NCBI GenBank assembly: GCA_023634235.1
Contig: JAMKCF010000078.1
Location: forward strand, 72,001-136,000
From: Pisaster brevispinus
Lineage: Eukaryota; Echinodermata; Asteroidea; Forcipulatida; Asteriidae
DNA length: 64,000 nucleotides
Reading direction: 5' to 3'
Below, in pieces: positions 37,551-47,841 of the stretch; position 1 is the first letter of the stretch, and every line of letters starts with the position of its first letter. Under the pieces are notes generated by a model. It ran no database searches and was not told the origin of the DNA. It saw nothing but the letters and a program-made list of their open reading frames with translations. The position numbers and the translations under genes were made by a program.

Positions 37551-38946
37551 CACACTGGTTAAGCAGAGTGCATAATATAACAATAATAAAACCAAACTTA
37601 TATAGTGAATGTCACCGAAACTGCATTGAAGTGTCCATATAAGATCACATTTGTCATGCTGGCAAACAAAAACAAAAGATGTACTTTTAACATTTAAACT
37701 GGACCAAAACGTTCAAACATTGACAAATACATACAAAGAATAGTGATTTTTGTTTTGTTTTTTAAGGTATATCTTCCTCAGTGGAGAGAGACCCTAAATG
37801 GCTTAAACCTTTCAGAGATTGTCTGCCATGTCTACCAATGGAAATGTTGGGGTGTGATACCAAACTTTGCCGCTTTGGGTCATGAGCCCAATTTCATGGC
37901 TCTGCTTTCAAATGAATTATGCGCCGAGGATCACCATTCTCCGCTTACAGGGCAAGCACCAAAATTGTGTGCTAGCTGTTTAATCAACAAATGCCTAGTA
38001 AAGCACAAATTCCTTGCTAACCTGAGAAACATACTTCCATAAACGGCTTATTTTTTTGCTTACGGTAAGCAGAGCCAGGAGACTTTGTTCTTGTCTTGAC
38101 CTTTTAATTGCCCCAGAATGTTCCTCTATCATTCACTTTCTATTTATATTGAGGACATAGAAGATTGTGTAATGACAAACAAAATGATTGCAGTGTATTC
38201 TGTGTGATCATACCTGAATAATCAAATGCAGACACAAGCCAATGCGAGCCTCGATCAGTAAATTTGTGTTTATAAAGCAGTCAAACTATTGCAAGAATGC
38301 TTTAAACAAAATTCTTGAACTTTGGTCGATGTCATAAAATAAACTGAAGAATACATAGGAGAACATTCTTATTGGAAGAATTGTTTTCCAAAATCCAAGT
38401 TAAAAAAACATAATAAACCTACGGAATTTAAAACGTGAATTCTTGTTCCTTTAGTGCCTGTTAATTCTCCTTTTTTACAATCTTGATTAGTAATCTTCAC
38501 TAATTATGAACACTTTACTCCTATCTCTAATGTACAAAACAACAATGATGAAAATAGTAATCATAACCTCTGTCAAAAATACATTTCCTTAATACTTGAT
38601 AAAAATAATACTTCCATTTCAAACATCTTCAATGTATCCAACATTCAATCCATAACAAAAACCTCTACATTTCTGTTAAAAAAAAAATTCAACTTTTCCC
38701 CCCTTAATAAAATGAAACACTAACACACACACACACACACACTCTTGCAGCATTTTTACCGATTAAAATCATTCGCAATAAAATAAAACCCATGGTACAC
38801 CACTCCTAAAATTGCACCACTGTTGCTTCAATAAGTAAAGTTCAACTATCAAAAAACAGTCACTCGTCCTTTTGTTCCTCCTCTTTCGCTCCCCCCTTTT
38901 CTCTCTCTCCCCCACTCCCACCACCACTTCTCTCTCCCCCTTTCTC
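37551..38946. other. Intergenic with low-complexity tracts
   Basis: No gene recognised. It includes a diverged inverted-repeat piece at about 37886-38080 (gagcccaatttcatggctct / agcagagcc), an (AC)n microsatellite at 38721-38742 and a CT-rich tract at 38878-38945 directly downstream of the NERD-gene stop. Confidence 0.5.
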
Positions 38947-40846
38947 TTAAATGCTTAGGGAAATACTCTGAATGTCATTAGCAGGAATTTTAGAATCTTG
39001 CTGGTCACCTGCTCCACGGAATGTAATCTCTGCATTGTATGGGATGGTTACCGATCCACAACTGGTCCCCCACAGCCAGCTGCCACCTGAACGCTTGTGC
39101 ATTGTCACAACAACCTAAAATATTAAGAGAAACAGTGCAAGAACAGATGTATTATTTAAGATGTTTCACAATAAAGTTTCTTTTAACTAATGAAATAACT
39201 GATGAAGTAGCTGAATGTCAGCTTACAGACATTATTGTGATATGATGAGACACAAGTTGCAATAGCTGAAGAGACAATATCCATAATCCATATCACAAAT
39301 TCCTTTCATAACAACACATTGTGATCAGGTTAGGTTTGTGATGGCACCATGAGTAAACCTCTTTTGAGTAGAGGTGGTTATGAGAAGAACCGGTGGTTCG
39401 GTGGTGTGGAACTGGTGTTTCTTCTCAACACTACTCATAAGAGATTTACACATGGTGTCACAGCAAACCTCACCTGATTGTACTCCCACCATGCAAAGTT
39501 TCAAATCCTACTTAACACATTGTATTAAAATAGTTTGATATAATCTAGGAATCACATAGTACCTGAGGCGAATAGCCCAGCACAGCCCAGAAGGATGAAA
39601 TAGATGCATTCCTTTGGTGACAGAACTCCAGCATTCCTGTTTCCTCACGGTTCGGAGAAAAATGAGCACATCCCTTGAAATCACCTGTACAAAGATGAGT
39701 GCAAAAACACACTAAATTAAGCCTTTAAATGAAATTGCAGTCACCATAGTAGTACTCTTATTGTAAAATAGCACAATAAAATATGTGAACACCAGTGTTT
39801 CAATCCTAAACTTACCAAAGATCTGTTTATCTCCATTTAGGCAAACAACGTCCCAAGTTCCAATGATATTCAATGCTTGCCTTGTTGCGTCCATTGCACT
39901 GAACGATAGTTGACCTACATAGTGTGAACAAAAAATAAAAATAAAATTGTTTCAGTCCCTTCAAATTGTTGAGTATCTTAAATTTCCCTAAATGAAAGCT
40001 GGATCTTACCTGTCAGAAATGAAGGAACAATAGCACTTGCCATACTCCAACCAAGCCTCTTCTCAAAGGATTCTAGGAAAGCCTTATAACGAAATGAAGA
40101 CACGACCTCAAGTTTGGATGCCAGAACATCCTGAATTTCAATCTTCTGATTCATGAACACGATGCGAGGATGAAAGTATTTCTCAGCAAGGCAGACATCA
40201 TTTCTTAACAGGTGATTCCGTAGCAGCTGTGTTTTCAGTTTGAGGTTTGCAATGAGGTCATCATGTTTCATGTCATAAGATACAGTGGTGTCTTTGTCCG
40301 AGTAGGAACATTTGTGTTGAATCCAAGATTTTCCGTCAGATCCAAGGGTGACCTTACCTGACCAGTTCTTCACTTCGATGGTGAATAAACCATAATCTGG
40401 AAAAGAAGGAAACAGGTTTTTTTCTTAGGTTCTTTATTTAAGAACATATGTACGACTTCTAAGTCATACAATTTTTATCATGTGCGCTATTGGAATCATT
40501 TCTAAAGGATTTCCAACTTGAAGCCTTTGTTAGATCCATCAAAATCCAACAGCATAATGGCATCAGAAAAATCTAGTATGGATACTTCACAATCTCTTTC
40601 ACAGATGCATTGAAACCCACCAGTTAATACAACTAGATCAATCTCAAATTTCCTTGTCTGGAAGCCATCTGGTACTCTAAGACCCTTGAAAATATGACCA
40701 AAAGGAACACCATGTTGTCGGAGCGCTTTGGTTAAATCTTCTTCAGCTGAGCGGCCTGCTTTGATGTGACCTTCCTCTTGATGTTTAGTGGGAGAGCTTG
40801 CTTGCTGGGCTTGCACCAAACGACTTGTGACGCTGAAAATTGACAT
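38947..40846 (-). CDS. NERD-domain (nuclease-related) protein
   Basis: Five exons in transcript order join in phase: 40846-40621, 40396-40010, 39914-39816, 39684-39563 and 39114-38947, giving 333 residues. Residues ~31-150 form a nuclease-related domain (NERD). They read AEEDLTKALRQHG, then FKGLRVPDG, then KFEIDLVVLTDYGLFTIEVK, then NWSGKV. The restriction-endonuclease-like catalytic set E36, D70, E83 and K85 (D...ExK) is intact. The remainder is mixed helix and strand with no known domain. NERD proteins are best known from bacteria, archaea and plants, and the function in animals is not established. No signal peptide or membrane segment is seen. The donor at 39562 is gtacta, unusual but GT. 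The gene is tandem with IQCK on the minus strand and divergent from POLD2. Confidence 0.83.
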
Positions 40847-43295
40847 GGTGGATCATCTGGGAACAGACAAGAAACAAATTAAAGTGGTCAAATTTCTGGT
40901 AAACAAATACAAATTTCAACTGCAAAACCAAATGAAAAAGATTATGAAGTTTTAACAAAATTTGAATGGTTTTGTTTACATCAAATGTTGCATTTGAAAA
41001 AAGTATGTGCCAGTGATCAGTGTAACCATAGAGCATAGAGCAAGCTCTATGCATAGACCAAGGACTCCGGTCCTTGCTCTGTGGTGTAACCTACTATTTA
41101 CTTAGTATCAACATGAAAAAGTTGAAACAGTATTCTCTTTAATCGTTTTAAATATTATCATTTTGTTTTAAAAAAAGAAACCCTTTAACTAGGGGGACAT
41201 TTATGATTTAGTGACTCATGTAATGTAATGTTTTGTTAAGGTTTCTTTGACTGAGTATATGATTATGAGGGTTCACATCAATCATCATTGATCATCAATT
41301 CAAAGCCTGTTCAGCACTTTTGAATTTGATCATCACATCCCAACATAGTATTCAAAACAAGAAATACCCTGCCATTCCAGTTAGGATCTGAATTTTGAAA
41401 GGTAGGATTATTTTTTGCATCAGGAAATTACTTACCAAACAGGTATAACTAGCTGTTTACAAATTGTTAAATTGGTCGACCATCAAATCATTTCATCCAG
41501 CGTGTGCATCTCCAGTGTTGTTGGTGACACACAAGAAACACAAACAATAACAAAAACATCGGTTCAGTCCAGTGATAAACTCGACATGGATTTCCCAGTT
41601 TTTCCTCGGCTAGGTGTTTCCTAAATAAATTATATTCCCATTATTTGTGAAAAACAGCCTGAACATTCCTAATTGTTTATATTAGCAGCTTTTGGGGGTG
41701 ATTTATTCAATACAATTTCAGAAAAATGTTGATATGACCATAGAGTGGTATGATATGACGAACAAAGAATTGATCCAGCAGCAGCAGCTGACGATGTAAA
41801 CATTAAAATGACGTCATGTAAAAAATAGTCAATATTATAACTTAAAACAATGCTGTTAAATTTGATCAGACCTTACTTTTTTTGTATTCATAAAAAGTAT
41901 AAAATAATAATTTATTTTATATTTATATTAATTTAAGATCATTTTAAATGTCATTAAATATTAAATGTTTTGATTCTGTCTTGTATAAACTTACATTGTG
42001 AAAGAGGATAAATTCGGCGTGTGGCGCTAAATAGCCCTTTCCCGCAATATCTGAATTGGAGCCTCTATATAAAATCAGCAGTTGCACGTCATCTCGACGT
42101 GTGTAGAGTGATTAGGATTCACCATATTATATGTGGTATTTAGTAACTTGAATGAAGTTTTGGCCAGATGAGGATTGATAAGCAAAATAGGTAGGTAGGT
42201 ACTAACTACTAGTTTACTCCTCCTACTGCATGACTGAATCTGCCAAATCTAGATAACATTAAAACAATAAATGCTGTGTGCTGCTTCAATCTTGAATGAA
42301 CTCTTGAAGTTGAATTGAACACTTTATTTTGTAGAGACTTCCTGAGGGTACAAACTTTATGTCATATACAATGTACATCATGGTGATTAGGCACAGATAA
42401 ACTCTGAACTACAAGGAAAATGAAACAAAATAGATCAGTCACAAGAAATTACCTGGTGATTGTGAAACATTTAAATTTAACCAGAATTTATATGCAAAGA
42501 AAGGAAGGAATGATTAACACATTAATAAAGCAATGTTTACAATACAATAAAAAATAATATAATTATGAATATACATTAACATTTAAGTTAACAATATGCC
42601 CAAGTCACACAAGTGCATGTGTATGGAATTATTATTGTTATTATTATTATTTATTCAGCCATTTCAACAATACACAGATACATGACAATAAAAAAATACT
42701 TCCAGATGGGCTAGGAGAAACAAAAGCAAGATAATTACTGTGGTCCGTAGTCCGTAGACCTGCCTCCCCACATCTGGTTGTAAAACAAGTAATTAAAACA
42801 AGTAATAAAATATATATATATAACAATTTATGTACAAAAGATAGGAAAGTTAACTATAATAAATAAAAACATGTCCATGTACATCAACGGTTGACAACTA
42901 AAACAAATAACAATATAAAGCATGGAATATGTGAGAGTAAAACCAGTTTTGGAGTGTTAATTGACTTAAGAAAGTTTGCAAGTATGTAAAAAACAAAATA
43001 ACAAACAAAAAACAGAAAAATTCCTAAACACTTAAATAATGTAAAAGAATATCCAAGTAGAATGCAAATTAAATTTAAGTGACCAAATCTATAAAGATAA
43101 ATAAATAAATACATAAAAAATAATTTAATAAATAAATGCAAAATGAGTAAATAAATAAATAAATGAATAAAAAAAATATATATATACATATAAATAAATA
43201 AACTCTTGAAATATAGATGATTGTAAATATAAGTAAATTGTGGAATTGCACATAGTTGTTATGAAACTGAAAAAGGATAAAACAAGACACCAATT
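40847..43295. other. Intergenic, AT-rich
   Basis: No gene recognised. A short palindromic phrase at about 41038-41085 (accaaggactccggtccttg, catagagcaagctctatg) resembles pieces at 14565-14595 and 15820-15845. From 42640 to 43200 there are ATT and AAAT microsatellites and simple AT sequence that create long chance frames. A TATA-like tctatataaaatc occurs at 42064 with no gene following. Confidence 0.5.
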
Positions 43296-44040
43296 AAGAA
43301 ATATGAGCTGTAGCTACACTATCTTCATGCTTCAGAGCTTTTAAAAAGGATGGCAGAGAAGTTAAAATGGCACAATTGCGGAATTTGATTGGCAGAGCTG
43401 ACCAGAGCCTGGGAAATATGTGGATAGCACTCAGATGCAAAGATTGAGTTCTGGCAAATAAATGTTTGAATGTTAAAGCGCTATTATATCTATGGTTAAC
43501 AACAATGTTCTTATTAACAGATTCACATTTGATTGTATTAAAAAGACACTTAACAACAAAGGAGGTCATCAAACAATTACGGCGACTTGATAAAGAAGAC
43601 CATTTTAAAGTTCGGTGTAAGACATTTCTCCAAATCGTTGATCTAATATAAATCTAGTTGCACGCCTCTGGATTCGCTCAAGAGACTCCTCCTGGATCTG
43701 AGTTTGAGGAAGCCAAGCAGGAATCCCATACTCCAAGATAGGAAGAACTAGACTCTTATACAAACATAGTTTAGCACTAACAGATGAATTAAATGCAACA
43801 GTCTTTACTAATCCTAGCATTCTATTTGCACGAGAAACAACATCCTTAACATGATGAATTCCAAGTTAACAGAGAATTCAAAGTTACACCAAGGTACTTA
43901 AATGAACTAGTAATGGATAATTGAGATTGACCTAACATGTAAATGGGCAGCTGCAAATTACGTTTTCTAGTGACATGCATAACTTTAGATTTAGTAGCAT
44001 TAAAAGCTGCCTGTAGTGACTAACTCTAACCTCTTGTGCT
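43296..44040 (-). mobile_element. Decayed non-LTR retrotransposon, reverse transcriptase C-terminus
   Basis: The minus strand encodes KLCLYKSLVLPILEYGIPAW and ERIQRRATRFIL, then after a break PRLWSALPIKFR. Upstream (about 43900-44000) the phrase KVMHVTRKRN is readable. These are the typical C-terminal reverse transcriptase motifs of jockey/CR1-type elements. Stops and frameshifts make it a pseudogene. Confidence 0.7.
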
Positions 44041-44138
44041 AGTAATACAGCATAAACAATTTTTCTTTTAGCAACTGTATTATCTAAAGAATATTGTTAT
44101 GTCTAAATGCAGGAAGGAAGGGCTTATGCTACACCCTG

Positions 44139-44252
44139 TAATATTGCTCCGTCCCAACTTGACAATTGTTCCAACTATAGTTGGGACTGGTCCCAACTTG
44201 AGTGTTAAAGTTGGGACATCCAACAATTGTCAAGTTGGGATGGAACAATATC
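44139..44252. mobile_element. Mini-element with cccaactatagttggg core
   Basis: The ends aatattgctccgtcccaact and the inverse agttgggatggaacaatat bracket the core. It is the best-preserved copy of the family seen at 15587-15675 and 16166-16262. Confidence 0.65.
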
Positions 44253-45105
44253 AACCAACTGTTTGCATGTATTTTCCAGAATAACACATTCCACAATGTG
44301 CAACCAACAAACGATTTGTCAAAAAAAAAAACCTTTTAGGCCTTAAAGCAGTACTTAATAATAATAAATAATAGAACATTAATCACTCAGTTGTATGATT
44401 TAGTTAAAAGAATACAATGTACTAACAACCGTTTAATTAATAAACCTTGGCGAGACTGTTACTAAGTAATGGGCGAACAAAATAAGCACAAAACTTGCAC
44501 AAAACAACTATGGTATGAAGCCAAAACCATGTTGCTTGAGCACCCTAGTTACCGCTCAACTCCAACAGCGCCCTCAATAGACACAAAAGTTCACTGAGTT
44601 TGACCGTAACGCCTACAGTAGAGCTAAAAATTAGTATGTGACGACTGAGCCCTGAGGATACTTTACTTACTATAGTTAGTTACCATTCTACTCCTGTCTG
44701 AGTCCTATAGCCCCATAAATAGGGCCATTCCACTTCGTATCCTTGGCCCAAGCACCATTGCAATCCTACTTCTTTGCCCGCTGAAATGCTTAATCCTCCT
44801 CGTTCTAGATCAAGAAACTTACCGATCTAATGCTACTGTACTTGTTGTAGATAGCCCTACTGCTGGAATTTATTGAAAAAACATCACACATTTTTGGGGA
44901 AAATCAATTGGTTTTCGAGTCCTGAGTGTGCATTTTTGTTCACATATATTATTAACAACTTGGTCGAAAACCATACTTTGTCGGGTTCCCTCAACAACTT
45001 GACAACAATGAAATGATCAACTGCTACAATCTAATTCTAATGCCATGGGGACCAGACTGATTTACTCAGCGCGCACATTTTTTACATATCTTTGCGCAGA
45101 CAGGC

Positions 45106-45262
45106 GTGAGATGCGCACCGCACTACAGTCACTTCAAAAAACCTTGATTACGCTCAGCGCGCTGAGCAAAACGGTGGCTTTATTGCAGACTTATTCAGCG
45201 TGCCGAGCGCAATCAAGGTGTTTTGAAGTAGTTTACATGTAATGCGGTGCGCACCTCACACC
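45106..45262. repeat. Hairpin-forming inverted repeat
   Basis: gtgagatgcgcaccgcacta on the left pairs with the inverse gcggtgcgcacctcac on the right. Further in, cttcaaaaaaccttgatta pairs with aatcaaggtgttttgaag, and cgctcagcgcgct with agcgtgccgagcg. It is probably a MITE. It is unusually GC-rich for the surroundings. Confidence 0.6.
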
Positions 45263-45264
45263 CT

Positions 45265-47235
45265 TTGCAATGACCCCATATCCAATTTCTTTCCAGTATG
45301 CATCAATTTGGTTCTTTAACGGGTTGGTTGAGGCTGTGTTCACCACATGATTGGAGGTTGTTCCATTTGGAAATTACTCTGATGGAGAAAAAGTTTCTCC
45401 TGCAGTTCAGCCCTTTCTTTTCTAACCTGGTTTGTAAATCTTCAAGTTATGACCTCTGACTTGGAATGGGATGTCGTGTCTCTGGAAGTCTCTTGAAGAG
45501 CTTGGTCTCTTCAACCTGTCACATCTTTCTTGAGACTTGTGCTCCATGCTTGGATACAATACTCATGTTGTGGGAGAATATTTGTCTTATAGTGGGTGGT
45601 GAAGCTTTTTTTTTCAAAGTGTGTAAAGGTCTTCTTAATTATTCTTAGTTTAGCTGTTGCCTTACTTGCTGCTCCTTCAGCCTGTTTGGTGTTCTTACAC
45701 TCTTCAGTTATATAAACTCCTACAAGTACATGTAGATCCTTCTCTACACTGTCATGGGGTATATGTTCATTGCCCAGGTGATAAGATGTTCCCTTGTTGG
45801 TCTTGCTCATGTGCAAGCACTTGCATTTGCTTGGATTAAACCTCAGTAGCCAAGTTTCGGACCACTTCTGAAGTGTGTTGAGATCTCCTTGGTGGGATAG
45901 CTTGTCATCTTCTCCAACAATGTGCCTGTACAATTTGGTGTCATGAATCTGCAGACATTTCTGGTAGATCATTTACATAGCACAAACAGGATGGGGCCCA
46001 GGACAGAGCCCTGGGGCAACTCTAATAGCAACATCGGTCCAGTCAGATTCCTACGGTGGCTCATATTCGCCAATTCCTAGAGAACCCATGTTTTATTTAC
46101 GGCGTTATATCGCCGTACATTGCGTTATATCGCCATACTATTGCGTTATATCGCCGTACTATTGCGTTATATCGCCGTACTATTGCGTTATATCACCGTA
46201 TTTTATTGCGTTATATCGCCGTACTATTGCGTCAAAATGTCCCCTTTGGTCACCCCAATATATTCGCCCACCACATTCCCCGGTCACAATGACAAACATG
46301 GCGGATAAAGTTGTAATAAACTGACACGGACCCCACCCATAAAACTTGTAACATTTATTTTGCAAACCTATTGTTTTTGAAGTAAACAGTCATAAGTGTC
46401 ACTGAATTGGAGCGCCATCATTTATTAAAATTTTACTATTACCATAAAAAAATATACACCGCGATATAACGCAACAGTACGGCGATATAACGCAATAGTA
46501 CGGCGATATAACGCAATAAAATACGGCGATATAATGCAATAAAATACGGCGATTAAGCAATAGTACGGTGATATAACGCAATAGTACGGCGATATAACGC
46601 AATTGTACGGCGATATAACGCAATAAAATACGGCGACATAACGCAATAAAATACGGTGATATAACGCAATAGTACGGCGATATAACGCAATAGTACGGCG
46701 ATATAACGCAATAGTACGGCGATATAACGCCGTAAATAAAACATGGGTTCTCTAGGAATTGGCGAATATGAGCCACCGTAGATTCCACATCCCCTGCAGC
46801 TACCTTTTGCGTTCTTCCTATCAGAAAATCCTGGATCCCTGTCCAAACTTTGCCCTTCACTACATAGGCTTGTTACTTGGACGCAGTCAACAATTAGGCT
46901 TTGGAATAGTTAAGATAAATCATGTCCACATTCCCCCTTCATCTATCATCATGGTTACCTCATCAAGTGATGTCAGCAGATTTGTAAGGCATGATTTTCC
47001 CTTCGAAAAACATCTTTGGTTTACAAATCCAGACCTTCTGCATGGCTGAGGCTCCTGTTCTTTACTACATTTATGGTTTCCATTATGTGACATGGCACTG
47101 AAGTTAAACTCACTGGCGTATAGTTTCTGGGGCTCTTCTTGGCACCTTTCTTATAAATTGGAATAGCTCTTGCACTTGTCCATTTTCTTTCTAGTTTGCC
47201 CTCATCTAGTGATATTTTTGTAGATGATGTAAAGT
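45265..47235 (-). pseudogene. Non-LTR retrotransposon reverse transcriptase, decayed and interrupted
   Basis: Read on the minus strand in order, the blocks are IPIYKKGAKKSPRNY then PVSLTS (near 47150), CLTNLLTSLDEVTMMIDEGG (near 46960), a frameshift, MIYLNYSKA, KVWTGIQDFLIGRTQKVAAG (46855-46795), then a 729-bp insertion, then PQGSVLGPILFVL (near 46000), DTKLYRHI with the FAD part of the active site lost, and RFNPSKCKCLHMSKTNKG, ending near NPLKNQIDAYW (about 45300). Motif order is that of a jockey/CR1-type polymerase. Frameshifts and stops show it is dead. Confidence 0.8.
46052..46780. mobile_element. Foldback element with 21-bp repeat arms
   Basis: 729 bp. The terminal inverted repeats are over 60 bp, starting tacggtggctcatattcgcc and ending in its inverse. 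Inside each end lies a tandem array of about 21-bp units (tattgcgttatatcgccgta): six or seven units on the left, about thirteen on the right in inverse orientation. A unique core lies at about 46236-46455. gattcc is duplicated at 46046-46051 and 46781-46786, and the element splits the retrotransposon polymerase frame exactly there. The arrays are open in several frames but do not look like coding sequence. Confidence 0.85.
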
Positions 47236-47841
47236 GGAGGTGCTAGTTTATGATGATTACCTAGATTTGTAAGAATTTGTTGATTTACTTATTGCCTGCA
47301 CGAACGCTGCCTTAAAACCTACCTAAGTAAATTGGTAACATTTTATCCACAGCCGTACAACACGATAGGGTGATGGCATGACATAAAGCACTCATTTCTC
47401 TGCATGTAAAGTATTTTATCGTTCAAGTGAAAGCGATAGGCCTATGTGATAAATACTCAAATTAGTAAAACAGGTAACTTTTTGAACTTTTAGAGTTCAT
47501 TATTGCCATTGTATTTATAGAAAATAACCATATTAAAACTAATAAAACTGTAAATAACTTTGGCCCTACTGTCTCCATGGTGTTACCTATCTCCATGGTG
47601 TAGCCATTTAATGTTAATTTTATAAATCTTCTTTTGACACGTAAAGTTCAACTAGCAGAATTCAAAGTCTTACCCCATTTAAAATGTTTGCTTGCTTTCC
47701 AGGGAATAGCTTATTGTCTTCAAGAAATTGCTCGGACTCTTACAACTTCAGTGATCATCTGGGGAATGAAGTGAATCCTACTTGAGATTGCAAATATCAT
47801 CACCTTTCATCATCTCATTCATAGCAGCATAACTGCTGAAA
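47236..47841. other. POLD2 upstream flank
   Basis: No gene recognised. This is the probable POLD2 promoter and 5' UTR; a small direct repeat, tctccatggtgt, occurs at 47573 and 47591. Confidence 0.4.

Noticed and set aside
37743..38042. 99-codon plus-strand frame
   Set aside because: It overlaps a diverged inverted-repeat piece (gagcccaatttcatggctct), has no splice partners and no recognisable domain.
42064..42076. TATA box tctatataaaatc suggesting a promoter
   Set aside because: No gene, snRNA or tRNA-like sequence follows on the plus strand, and the region is AT-rich, so a chance match is likely.
42884..43293. Long frames rich in F, Y, I and L on the minus strand
   Set aside because: Simple AAAT/AT-rich microsatellite sequence translated; no gene-like features.
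46056..46860. Open frames on both strands giving repeated YYCVISP-type peptides
   Set aside because: They are translations of the 21-bp array of a foldback element. They exist in several frames and on both strands and have no start or splice context.
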